Assembly (NCBI GenBank): GCA_031267005.1
Contig: JAIRZX010000381.1
Span: forward strand, 1-9,571
Direction: 5' to 3'
Length of the DNA stretch: 9,571 bases
DNA from: Deltaproteobacteria bacterium
Lineage (GTDB): Bacteria; Desulfobacterota; Desulfarculia; Adiutricales; Adiutricaceae
Shown in pieces: positions 1 to 6,614 of this stretch (positions within the stretch are counted from its first letter, which is position 1; every line of letters begins with the position of its first letter). Position numbers and translations under genes: made by a program. The notes beneath the pieces were generated by a model. The model made no database searches. It saw only the letters and a list, made by a program, of their open reading frames with translations, and was not told where the DNA came from.

Positions 1-306
1 GAAGGAAGCGGCAACGCCCAGGGCGCGGGCGGCGGTTAGCGCCCGCGAGGCGGCCAGTAAGGCCCCAACGAAAACGGACGGCTTTCACGCCCTCACCGGC
101 CAAAACCGGCGGCGGCGCCGGCCAAGCTCGCCGCTTGCGGAAATAAATGCACCCCGTCCGGACAAGAACGGAGCGGCCCCTTTAGCCGCCGCCCGCTTGG
201 AACTCCACTCCCGGTGGCGGCGGCGGCGTTCCGCGTCCTCCCGCGCAATCCAAAAGCCCCCCTGCGGCCCGGACTTGACTGCCGGGAAGGGGTGGAAGGA
301 CGCGCC

Positions 307-334
307 GGGGGGGGGAGGGGAACGGCAGGGGGGG
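307..334 (+). other. Putative G-quadruplex motif
   Basis: The + strand has a run of nine Gs, one A, four Gs, a seven-base linker (AACGGCA) and seven Gs. This can be read as four GGGG tracts with loops of 1, 1 and 7 bases, which meets the usual four-tract criterion. The last tract runs directly into six Cs (335-340), giving a competing G/C palindrome. It lies about 330 bases upstream of lgt. Formation of the structure is inferred from pattern only. Confidence 0.4.
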
Positions 335-494
335 CCCCCCTAGGGCCCAAGCCAAGCTCCGCGCAGGACGCGAGGGCCGGACGCGTGTCCCGCGCGCCGC
401 TTGCGGAGCGGCGCCGAACGGATACCCAAAAGCTGCCGGGATGCGGTAAAATGGCAGTCCCCGCCAGAAAGGCGCAAGCCCCCTCCCTTCGCCC

Positions 495-521
495 GAGGCT
501 GGCCCCGGGCCTTTTTTTTTT
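495..521 (+). terminator. Possible intrinsic terminator (T10 run)
   Basis: A short GC-rich dyad (AGGC ... GCCT, or alternatively GGCC-CCG-GGCC) is followed at once by ten Ts at 512-521, a striking run in this GC-rich DNA. The stem is only four to five base pairs, weaker than a typical rho-independent terminator. It would end a transcript reading rightwards from upstream and insulate lgt, whose start lies 144 bases further on. Confidence 0.3.
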
Positions 522-652
522 CCCGTCCGGCGCCTGAATACCCGCCTTTTTGCCCTCCGCGCCGTCCCCGCCACCTCCCCGCACCCCCGCCGTCCGGCCT
601 TTCCGGCCCCGGCGGGCCCGCCGCCGCTGAGCTTCAAGCGGCCGCGCCCCCG

Positions 653-659
653 AAAGGAG
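653..659 (+). promoter_or_regulatory. Shine-Dalgarno site fixing the TTG start of lgt
   Basis: AAAGGAG lies six bases before the TTG at 666. It is a near-consensus site at standard spacing and is the reason for accepting the non-ATG start. Confidence 0.75.
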
Positions 660-665
660 CCTCTC

Positions 666-1838
666 TTGCCCACGGTCTGGGACGTGGATCCGGTCATATT
701 CACCGTGCCCGGCATAGACTGGCCCATACGCTGGTACGGGATGTTCTTCGCCTTGGCCTTCCTGGCCGGCTTCTCCCTGTTCCGCTGGCAGATGGAGCGG
801 GGCGGGAGGGGGGCCGACGAGGCCGCGTCCTTCATAATACCCGGCTTCATAGGGACCATCGCGGGCGCCAGGGCCGGGCACATCCTTTTTTACAACCTGG
901 ACTACTTCCTAAACGATCCGACGTGGTTTTTCAGGATCTGGGAAGGGGGACTGGCGAGCCACGGGGCCACCCTGGGACTCCTGGCGGCCCTGTTCTGGCA
1001 GTCTTGGCGCACCAAAGTGCCTTTCTGGGAGCTTTCCGACCGCTTCACGTTCTCGGCGGCGGCGGGCGCGGCGTTCATACGCGTCGGAAACCTCTTCAAT
1101 TCGGAGATCGTGGGAAAGATTGCCGCCCCCGGCTCCGCCTTCGGCGTCAAGTTCCCGCGCTACGACTCCTGGACTCCGCTGGACTTAGTCCCGCCCCGCT
1201 ACCCCACCCAGATCTTGGAATTCCTGCTGGGCGTCCTCGTCTTCCTGTCCCTGCTCGCCGCCGACAGGGCGCTGGGCAGGGAGAGGAGGCCGAGGGGGGC
1301 TCTCACGGCGGTGTTCATGCTCGTCTATTTCGCTGGGCGCTTCTGCGTCGAATTCCTCAAAGAGCGCCAGAACGAGCTCGACACCCTGGCGCTCTCGCGG
1401 GGGCAGATGCTCTCGGTGTTGCCTTTTCTCCTCGGAGCCGGCCTTTTAATATGGTCCCTGACCAAGGCCGGGCCCTCCTCGGCGGCTTACCGGGCCTCCG
1501 GCTCCAGGAAAGCGGTTCCTTCCGGGGGAGCCGGCGTTTCCGGCGGCAAGGGCAAGGACACGGGCAAGGGCAAGGGCAAGGGCAAGGGCAAGACCGGCGC
1601 CAAAGCGGGCGGCAAGGGAGGAGCCGCGGGAGGGGCCAAGGAAGAGAGCGCGGCGCTTTCCGGAACAGGCCTGGAAAAGGCAGCCGGGGCCGCCGCGGCG
1701 GGAGCGGGCAAAGGCTCAGCCGCAGGCGGGGGGTCCGGAACAGGCGGGGGTTCCGGAAAGGGGAAGGGTTCCGGAACGGGCGGCGGCAAAGGCCGCGGCA
1801 AGGGTTCCGGCAAAGGCGGAAAACGGGGCGGGAAATGA
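666..1838 (+). CDS. lgt: Prolipoprotein diacylglyceryl transferase with a long Gly/Lys-rich tail
   Basis: Lgt transfers the diacylglyceryl group of phosphatidylglycerol to the lipobox cysteine of prolipoproteins in the inner membrane, the first step of lipoprotein maturation. The 390-residue product has the family landmarks: an IRWYG segment near residue 21, GGLASHGA with His99, the signature R-x-G-N-x-x-N-x-E starting at Arg139 (the E. coli Arg143 position by motif), PRYPTQ before a membrane helix, and GRFxxEF with Arg225 and Glu229. Several hydrophobic helices fit the seven-helix fold. The conserved core ends near residue 266, close to the usual family length. The remaining roughly 124 residues are a Gly/Lys/Ala/Ser tail, expected to be cytoplasmic from the known topology and not part of the family. 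The TTG start has AAAGGAG six bases upstream. The stop overlaps the next start as ATGA, which argues that the tail really is translated. The enzyme call is secure; the tail's role is unknown. Confidence 0.95.
   Translation: MPTVWDVDPVIFTVPGIDWPIRWYGMFFALAFLAGFSLFRWQMERGGRGADEAASFIIPGFIGTIAGARAGHILFYNLDYFLNDPTWFFRIWEGGLASHGATLGLLAALFWQSWRTKVPFWELSDRFTFSAAAGAAFIRVGNLFNSEIVGKIAAPGSAFGVKFPRYDSWTPLDLVPPRYPTQILEFLLGVLVFLSLLAADRALGRERRPRGALTAVFMLVYFAGRFCVEFLKERQNELDTLALSRGQMLSVLPFLLGAGLLIWSLTKAGPSSAAYRASGSRKAVPSGGAGVSGGKGKDTGKGKGKGKGKTGAKAGGKGGAAGGAKEESAALSGTGLEKAAGAAAAGAGKGSAAGGGSGTGGGSGKGKGSGTGGGKGRGKGSGKGGKRGGK
1545..1592 (+). repeat. GGCAAG hexanucleotide repeat coding for Gly-Lys
   Basis: Two GGCAAG copies, one variant (GACACG) and five more perfect copies stand in tandem inside the lgt tail, encoding repeated Gly-Lys. 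The six-base unit preserves the frame, so copy-number change would alter tail length without breaking the gene. Related but less regular GGTTCCGG-type repeats follow between about 1731 and 1825. Confidence 0.85.
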
Positions 1839-3748
1839 CCGCCCCTTACCCAGTAAGGACCGCCCAAGCCTTCTACCGGGCGTTCCTGAAGGACGCCGTG
1901 AGGCTGCTGAACGCCTTGCCGCACCGCCTCAGGCTCCGCTGGTGGTCGGTTCTCGGCATCGAACTCGTCACCGGGTTCCTGGAAACTCTTTCCCTGGTCT
2001 GCATTTCGGTCTTCGCCTTGAGCATTGCCACGCCCGAGGCGGTGCCTGACAACTTCCTCCTGAAGCCGCTTCTCTGGCTCTTCCCCGGGCTCCGCGTCGA
2101 GATCCTCAACTCGCCCAGGAGGATAGTGGCCCTCGCGAGCCTTTTGATGGTCGTCTCCATCGCGATGAAGTGCGCCTCCGCCGTCGTCGCCTCGCGGGCC
2201 TGCTCGGCCTTCGCGGAGAGGGCCGTCATGCACATCTCCACCGAGACCGTCCGCCGGTACATGGCGAGGGACTATCTCTGGCACATCACGCCCGAAAGCC
2301 AGGAGGCTATCCTCAAGGTCATAAACCGCCACGTATTCTCGGACTACGCCTCGAGCCTGCTGCTCTTCTACTCCAACGCCATCATCTGCCTCACCCTGTT
2401 CGTGTCGCTTTCCTGGCTGGAGCCCAAGCTGACCGTCACGGCCTTCGGGATCTTCGGGACCGCGGCGCTGATGCTGTACGCCTTCTTCCGCCGCCGGCTG
2501 GACAGGGAGGGCGCGAAGGTCCTGAAAGCCACCAACGACGAGAACCGCATACTCATGGCGGCCTCCCGCGGCATCCGCGAGATAATCATCCACAGGGCGC
2601 AGGGCCTGGCGCTCCAGGGCTTCTCGCAGGCCCTGGCCAGGGGCCTCAAGCCGAGGGTGCTCATAAGCTACCTGGGCCAGATGCCGCAGCAGATCCTCGA
2701 AACCCTGGGCTTCGCGACGATGGGGGGCATGGTGGTGGGCATGCTCGCCATGAACTTCTCTTTGGAGGACATCGTCCAGACGGCTTCACTGCTGATGCTC
2801 ACCGCCTGGAGGATACTGCCCGCCGTAAACCGCTGCCTCGTCTATTCCGTGAAATTGCGGAGCGGCAGGCCCACCGCCATCGCCTTCTTCGAGCTCTGGG
2901 AGAAGTTCCACGCAGAAGGAGGGCCGCCGCCCCCCGAACCGGACCCGGACTTCCGCTTCGACGGGGCCATCGCGCTCAAGGGGGCTTCGTTCCGCTACCC
3001 CGGGGCCGCCCAGGACGCCCTCTCCGGCGTGGACGTCACCGTGCCCAAAGGCTCGCGGACCGGGCTCATAGGGCCGTCGGGCTCCGGCAAGTCCACCATG
3101 GCGCTCATACTCTCGGGGCTGGCGCCCCCCTCCGCGGGGGAGTTCTTGGTGGACGGCAAACCCCTGACCCCGGCCGGGAGGCAAGCCTACTTCCGCATCC
3201 TGGGCTTCGTGCCCCAGAACCCGCTCGTGCTGGACGGCACCCTCGCCGACAACGTGGCCTTCGCCGACTGGGGCGCCGAGAAGGACTACGCGAGGGTGAG
3301 GGCTGCCCTGAAGAAGGCCGCCGCCGACTTCGCGGACAAGGACCCGAGGGGGCTGGACATGCCTCTCTCGAGCTCCGCCCAGAGCCTCTCCGGCGGGCAG
3401 GTCCAGCGCGTCGCCATAGCCCGCGCCCTCTACTCGAACCCCCAGGTGCTCCTCTTCGACGAGGCCACGAGCGCCTTGGACCAGGCCAGCGAGAACCTCA
3501 TACGCAGGACGCTCGCCGAGGCCGGCCCCGACGTGACGACGGTGGTGATAGCGCACAGGCTCACCACGCTGGAGTTCTGCGACACAGTGTATTGGCTGGA
3601 AAAGGGGAGGATCGTCAAATCCGGCCCGCCTTCCGAGATAATACCCCTCTACGTCGAAGACTCGGCGGCCAAGGAAGCCGAGAGGTCCGCCGCTGGGCTT
3701 GCCGCCGCCAAGGAAGGGAAAAAGGACGAGGAAGGCGTGGAGGGCTAG
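1835..3748 (+). CDS. PglK-like ABC transporter, fused membrane and ATPase domains
   Basis: This 637-residue half-transporter probably exports or flips a lipid-linked substrate. Hydrophobic helices lie around residues 38-65, 98-120, 172-195, 200-218, 285-305 and 308-330. The ATPase domain follows: Walker A GPSGSGKST at 413-421, Q-loop Gln461, signature LSGGQ at 518-522, Walker B VLLFDE at 538-543, the D-loop SALD, and switch His574 in IAHRL. All catalytic residues are intact. The membrane half recalls Campylobacter PglK, the lipid-linked oligosaccharide flippase, from memory: a GFLETLSL helix near the start, a Q-x-x-ILK segment, and RILPAVNR before the ATPase domain. PglK is about 564 residues; the extra length here lies at both ends, including an Ala/Lys/Glu tail. 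The ATG overlaps the lgt stop (ATGA), so the two are probably translationally coupled. Substrate is unproven; generic MsbA-type lipid export is the main alternative. Confidence 0.85.
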   Translation: MTAPYPVRTAQAFYRAFLKDAVRLLNALPHRLRLRWWSVLGIELVTGFLETLSLVCISVFALSIATPEAVPDNFLLKPLLWLFPGLRVEILNSPRRIVALASLLMVVSIAMKCASAVVASRACSAFAERAVMHISTETVRRYMARDYLWHITPESQEAILKVINRHVFSDYASSLLLFYSNAIICLTLFVSLSWLEPKLTVTAFGIFGTAALMLYAFFRRRLDREGAKVLKATNDENRILMAASRGIREIIIHRAQGLALQGFSQALARGLKPRVLISYLGQMPQQILETLGFATMGGMVVGMLAMNFSLEDIVQTASLLMLTAWRILPAVNRCLVYSVKLRSGRPTAIAFFELWEKFHAEGGPPPPEPDPDFRFDGAIALKGASFRYPGAAQDALSGVDVTVPKGSRTGLIGPSGSGKSTMALILSGLAPPSAGEFLVDGKPLTPAGRQAYFRILGFVPQNPLVLDGTLADNVAFADWGAEKDYARVRAALKKAAADFADKDPRGLDMPLSSSAQSLSGGQVQRVAIARALYSNPQVLLFDEATSALDQASENLIRRTLAEAGPDVTTVVIAHRLTTLEFCDTVYWLEKGRIVKSGPPSEIIPLYVEDSAAKEAERSAAGLAAAKEGKKDEEGVEG

Positions 3749-3820
3749 GACGGCGTGGAGGGCTGGGACGGCGTGGAGGGCTGGGACGGCATGGAGGGCT
3801 GGGACGGCATGGAGGGATCA
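3731..3820 (+). repeat. 18-bp tandem array across the transporter stop codon
   Basis: There are five consecutive 18-bp units with consensus GACGGCGTGGAGGGCTGG, starting at 3731, 3749, 3767, 3785 and 3803. Units 2 and 3 are identical, unit 4 has one change (GTG to ATG), and units 1 and 5 are the more diverged ends. Unit 1 contains the transporter's last codons and its TAG stop (3746-3748) exactly where units 2-4 have TGG. Because 18 is a multiple of three, the array keeps the transporter frame and would encode a repeated (D/E)G(V/M)EGW hexapeptide if the stop were absent. Confidence 0.93.
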
Positions 3821-4056
3821 AGGAAACGGCGCTATGAATTCGCGTCCGTCCCGGCAGCCAGCCGCTCGCCGGCCAATACCCCCGTTATGGACAAGCGACC
3901 TGGATTCTGAATTCCTTGAAGCAACGCTTGCAATATTCATGCCCTCCAATTCCTGTGCTTTGCCTAGCGAGTACAATTATGCGATAATGCCCGTTTAGAG
4001 CAGTCTCGAGCATCCCTGCAAGCCGCCCTCCCCCCACCTGCGTCCCCCGAGGCCCC
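3749..4056. other. Intergenic region: repeat array, AT-rich island, promoter
   Basis: No gene is called in these roughly 300 bases. The first 72 hold the rest of the 18-bp array. From about 3895 to 3995 the base composition drops sharply toward AT (ATATT, AATTAT and ATAAT words), unlike anything else in the window. An imperfect dyad, TTGAAGC ... GCTTGCAA at 3916-3933, could be an operator, and a promoter-like pair follows at 3960-3988. From about 4010 the DNA returns to C-rich leader sequence. No hairpin with a T run terminates the upstream transporter gene. Confidence 0.6.
3960..3988 (+). promoter_or_regulatory. Candidate sigma70 promoter of the MoxR/DUF58 operon
   Basis: TTGCCT (3960-3965, four of six to TTGACA) and GATAAT (3983-3988, five of six to TATAAT) are separated by exactly 17 bases within an AT-rich island. 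Transcription would start near 3995, about 60 bases before the DUF4129 gene. A second -10-like word, TACAAT, sits at 3972-3977 but lacks a good partner at the right distance. Confidence 0.5.
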
Positions 4057-5265
4057 ATGCCTTACACTTCCTCCCAGGCCAACGGCGCCGCGCCATGCGG
4101 TCCCGACGCCTTGACCCCTTCCCCCCGAGGGCCGTCCGGAGCCGAAGCTCCAACCACGGGGCCCGTTTCCGGGCGGGGACCGGTTGCCGGGCGGGAGCCG
4201 GTTGCGGGACGCGGCCTCCTTTCCGGGCGCGGGTATTCAAGGCGCGGCCCGGGGCTTGCGGGGCCCATGGCGGCCGCCGCTCTCGCGGCGCTTGCTGGCC
4301 TGTGCCTTTTGCCCTGGCCGGTCGGCCTTCCCGGGCTCCCGGAGCCTTTCGCGCCCGGCATCCGGCCTTCGGGGCCCACCCCGCACCCCCCGGCGCTCGC
4401 GGCGGTGGCGCCCGCGCCGGGCGACCAGTCGGAGCTCCCGCAAACCGTGGACCAGGGCTACGAGAGGCTGGAACGCCACCTCCGGAAGACAGTCAAGAAC
4501 AAGGGCATCCAGACCGATCTCCCCCTCTACGAGCCGCACGCCCCTCCCAAAAAAATGGAAATCCCCAAGCCCCCGGTCTCCCTCGCGAAAGCCGCAGCTG
4601 CCCTGGCCGTGGGAGGTTGCGTGGCGCTGGCCTTTATCCTCGTGTCGAGGGCTTTAAGGTCCAGGAAACCCCAAAAGGAGGAGCCCCCCCAGCCCGAGAC
4701 GGCGAAGGCCGCTTCCAGGCGCGAGCTGGACAACGCGCTGAAGCACGTCCGCGACGACGCGGACGACCTGGCCGGAAAGGGGCTCTTCGGGGAGGCGGTT
4801 CACGCGCTTCTCTTAAACGGCCTGGAGGCCTTCCGGAAACGCGACCGCCTGAAGGTCCCGCCGCACATGACCTCCAGGGAGCTCCTCCCGGCCCTTCCCT
4901 TGAACCGCGCCGAGGACGAGTCGCTGCGCGAGCTGGTCTTCATGAGCGAGTACTCCTGGTTCGGGGCCTTCGTTCCCGGCGAAGAGCATTACAAGGCGGC
5001 GCGGGCGAGTTTCGGGAGGCTGATAAGCTCCGTCACGCCCGCCGCGGCCGCGGCGGCCGCGGACAGGGGGAAGGCCAGAGCCATGGCCGAATCGGCCCGC
5101 GCCGCAAAGCCCGCTGGCGTTTCCGGCCCCGTACCGGCAACCGGCCCTTCGCCCCTTACCCGTCCGCCCTCCTCGTCCGCCGCGCTTGCCGCGGCCGCGC
5201 CCGGCCCCGCCGCCTCTCCAGGGGCTCCCGCCTCCCCGCCGGCCGTCCGGGAGGACTCCCGATGA
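4057..5265 (+). CDS. DUF4129-domain membrane protein
   Basis: The 402-residue product is a bitopic membrane protein of unknown function, of the type coded beside MoxR ATPases. A hydrophobic segment at about 71-90 looks like a signal peptide or anchor. An extracytoplasmic stretch follows, then a clear membrane helix at about 176-198. The DUF4129-like helical domain at about 237-322 shows the family pattern: a GxFxEAVxxLLLxGLEAF helix, a P-x-x-x-TSRELL segment, and a Y-S-W-F-G ... E-x-H-Y-K-AARASF end. Residues 1-70 and 325-402 are Gly/Pro/Ala-rich and outside the family. The start is uncertain: the ATG at 4057 has only a weak GAGG, and the ATG at 4267 (residue 71) would begin directly with a signal peptide, although it also lacks a good ribosome site. 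Codon bias between the two starts is poor. The gene is first after the promoter at 3960-3988 and ends in an ATGA overlap with the next. Confidence 0.8.
   Translation: MPYTSSQANGAAPCGPDALTPSPRGPSGAEAPTTGPVSGRGPVAGREPVAGRGLLSGRGYSRRGPGLAGPMAAAALAALAGLCLLPWPVGLPGLPEPFAPGIRPSGPTPHPPALAAVAPAPGDQSELPQTVDQGYERLERHLRKTVKNKGIQTDLPLYEPHAPPKKMEIPKPPVSLAKAAAALAVGGCVALAFILVSRALRSRKPQKEEPPQPETAKAASRRELDNALKHVRDDADDLAGKGLFGEAVHALLLNGLEAFRKRDRLKVPPHMTSRELLPALPLNRAEDESLRELVFMSEYSWFGAFVPGEEHYKAARASFGRLISSVTPAAAAAAADRGKARAMAESARAAKPAGVSGPVPATGPSPLTRPPSSSAALAAAAPGPAASPGAPASPPAVREDSR
4153..4242 (+). repeat. Imperfect 18-bp repeats coding for GRGPVA-type hexapeptides
   Basis: Five successive 18-bp segments read TTGPVS, GRGPVA, GREPVA, GRGLLS and GRGYSR in the DUF4129 frame. 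The second and third are close nucleotide matches and the others are degenerate. They lie in the doubtful N-terminal extension before the possible ATG at 4267, so they may be coding or part of the leader. Confidence 0.6.
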
Positions 5266-6614
5266 GCGGAAAGCGCGGCGTTCCCGTAGGGGCCCTGGCG
5301 GCGGCAGGAGCTATCCTGGCGCTCCTTATAGCCGTGCTGGCCATGTCCAAGGACGGCGGAGGCGACCGGCCGGAGGCCAGGCCAGCCTCCCCGGCGGTGA
5401 GCGACTCGCGTTACGGGTCTTACTCGTCCTCGGCCCTGGGCCACGAAGCCCTTTACGAGGTTTTGAAGGAACACAGGCCGCACGTGGAACGCCGTCTCTC
5501 CGGCGCGCCGCTTCCGACGGGGCCCTTCTCGGCGGTGGTGCTGGCCGATTCGGCCGCCTTCGCCGAGAACGGATCCTCGGACTTTCAGAAACTCCGGAAC
5601 TCCAAGGGAAGGGTGCTCGCGGTTCTCCCCAAGTGGGTAGCCCGCCTGGACTCCTTGCACAACGGCTGGATCAGGGAGGCAAGGCCCATGTTCGCCCCCC
5701 CGGATTACGTGCTGTTCCTGCTCCTCAGGATGGGGGAGGACGACGACTGGGACGACCGGTCCTCCCCCCCCATCCTGACGGCGGATTCTGCCCAGACCTT
5801 CAACCTGAACGAGCTGGACGTCCAGCCGGACTTCGGCGGGCGCCCGGTCCAGCTCTTGAAGCCCACGCCCGGCTTAAGGCCCGTAGTCTCCTCGCGGGAC
5901 GGCGTTCTCGTGGGGGAAATCTCGCGTCCCGGGCTCCCCAGGAGTTGGAGCGTTTCGGATCCCGACAGACCCTCCAACCACGGCATCGTCCGCGGCCAGA
6001 ACCTCAAGTTCTCCTTAAAACTCGTGGATCTTTGGGCCGCCGGGCTCCCGCGCACGGCGACCGTCACCTTCGACGAGTCCCACCTCAAGCGGACGGGCGA
6101 GGTCCGGGGAGGGGGGGGCGGCTTTTTCAAACTCATGCAGTCGCCCGAGACCGGCCCTATACTCCTGGCCTTCCTGGCGGCGCTCCTGTTGCTCCTGTTC
6201 GGCATGAAACGCATGTGGCCCGAGGAACGCAAGCCGGAGCGCGGCTTCGGGAAGGCCGGCCTCATCGCCAACACCGCGCTCATTTTGGAGCGCGGGCCTT
6301 TGCGGCGCGATCTTTTCCGCCGCTACATGGATTCCGTGGTAGGATCGGCGGCGAGGAGGCTCAAGGCCCCCCCCGCCGCCCGGAACGACCCCAAAGCGCT
6401 CGTAGACTGGCTCGACGCCAGGTCCCCCGGCAAGGGGGCCTGGAGACTGAAGAAGATAGCGGCCGGCGCGGAACTCGAACTCTCGCTCCCGTCGCCCTCG
6501 GCGCCCCGCCTGCTCTTTTACGCGGGGAGGCTCCACCTCTGGAAGGAGGAGGCGGAAATTGGACCTGGAACTGGTGGCAAGGATAACGGGCGCGGTCCGC
6601 GCCGAGGTGTGTAA
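5262..6614 (+). CDS. DUF4350-domain membrane protein
   Basis: This 450-residue protein resembles the DUF4350 family, whose role is unknown but which recurs in MoxR/DUF58 operons. A membrane helix spans residues 8-27. Then come SRYGSYSSSALGHEALYEVLKE (near 47-68), typical of the family start, and a predicted extracytoplasmic domain with a TVTFDESH motif at 267-274 (FDE-x-H is the usual family form). A second helix lies at about 299-318. The C-terminal part of about 130 residues is basic and helical and should be cytoplasmic, where it could meet the MoxR ATPase. GGGAGGA at 5249-5255 lies six bases before the ATG, and the start overlaps the DUF4129 stop as ATGA. The 3' end overlaps the MoxR gene by 56 bases. 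The coding sequence carries three runs of eight identical bases (5764-5771, 6111-6118, 6367-6374). Domain assignment is by motif and context, not by alignment. Confidence 0.8.
   Translation: MSGKRGVPVGALAAAGAILALLIAVLAMSKDGGGDRPEARPASPAVSDSRYGSYSSSALGHEALYEVLKEHRPHVERRLSGAPLPTGPFSAVVLADSAAFAENGSSDFQKLRNSKGRVLAVLPKWVARLDSLHNGWIREARPMFAPPDYVLFLLLRMGEDDDWDDRSSPPILTADSAQTFNLNELDVQPDFGGRPVQLLKPTPGLRPVVSSRDGVLVGEISRPGLPRSWSVSDPDRPSNHGIVRGQNLKFSLKLVDLWAAGLPRTATVTFDESHLKRTGEVRGGGGGFFKLMQSPETGPILLAFLAALLLLLFGMKRMWPEERKPERGFGKAGLIANTALILERGPLRRDLFRRYMDSVVGSAARRLKAPPAARNDPKALVDWLDARSPGKGAWRLKKIAAGAELELSLPSPSAPRLLFYAGRLHLWKEEAEIGPGTGGKDNGRGPRRGV
6543..6552 (+). promoter_or_regulatory. Shine-Dalgarno site fixing the TTG start of the MoxR gene
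   Basis: AAGGAGGAGG lies inside the DUF4350 coding sequence, six bases before TTG 6559. It is the strongest ribosome site in the window and decides for this start over the internal GTG at 6574 and ATG at 6628. Confidence 0.8.

Larger units (their letters stand above)
1..665. other. Long GC-rich leader without a convincing gene
   Basis: I see no gene I can defend in this stretch. At the left edge, frame 1 is open to a TAG at 37-39 and would end a Gly-rich peptide (EGSGNAQGAGGG). Its first codon positions are almost all purines, so it may be the tail of an upstream gene. Frames 2 and 3 are also open from the edge, to a TAG at 341 and a TAA at 144, so I cannot choose between them. The longer open frames here, on both strands, are Arg/Pro/Gly-rich and lack ribosome binding sites; they look like products of base composition. 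Recognisable items are a small CCGGC/GCCGG hairpin at 106-121, a G-rich element at 307-334, a TAAAAT box at 447-452 and a T10 run at 512-521. The last bases hold the lgt ribosome binding site. Confidence 0.5.

Noticed and set aside
214..537. 107-codon + strand open frame with a GTG start in the leader
   Set aside because: It has no ribosome site, it reads through the G-rich element and the T10 run, and its composition is not protein-like.
93..883. Two long minus-strand open frames over the leader and lgt start
   Set aside because: They are Arg/Gly/Pro-rich, lack ribosome sites and run antisense to lgt; in GC-rich DNA such frames arise freely.
1487..2593. 368-codon minus-strand frame opposite lgt and the transporter
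   Set aside because: It is antisense to two genes with clear family motifs; its Pro/Glu-rich content mirrors the Gly/Lys repeats.
3746..3748. TAG as a pyrrolysine codon
   Set aside because: The position corresponds to Trp codons in sister units and the protein is an ABC transporter, not a methylamine methyltransferase; a point mutation is simpler.
3731..3820. 18-bp array as a CRISPR
   Set aside because: The units are directly contiguous with no spacers, and no cas genes are present.
2170..3837. 555-codon + strand frame overlapping the transporter in another frame
   Set aside because: It is a shadow of the ABC gene, whose ATPase motifs are all in the chosen frame; it passes the 18-bp array only because 18 is divisible by three.
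3834..3998. 54-codon ORF starting with ATG after AAGGA, in the AT-rich island
   Set aside because: The ribosome-like site is reasonable, but the ORF spans the candidate promoter, shows no domain and owes its codons to the AT-rich island. It could be revisited with ribosome profiling.
5186..6586. 466-codon + strand frame overlapping the DUF4350 gene
   Set aside because: It is an Arg/Gly/Pro-rich shadow frame; the DUF4350 frame has the ribosome site, the membrane helices and the FDESH motif.
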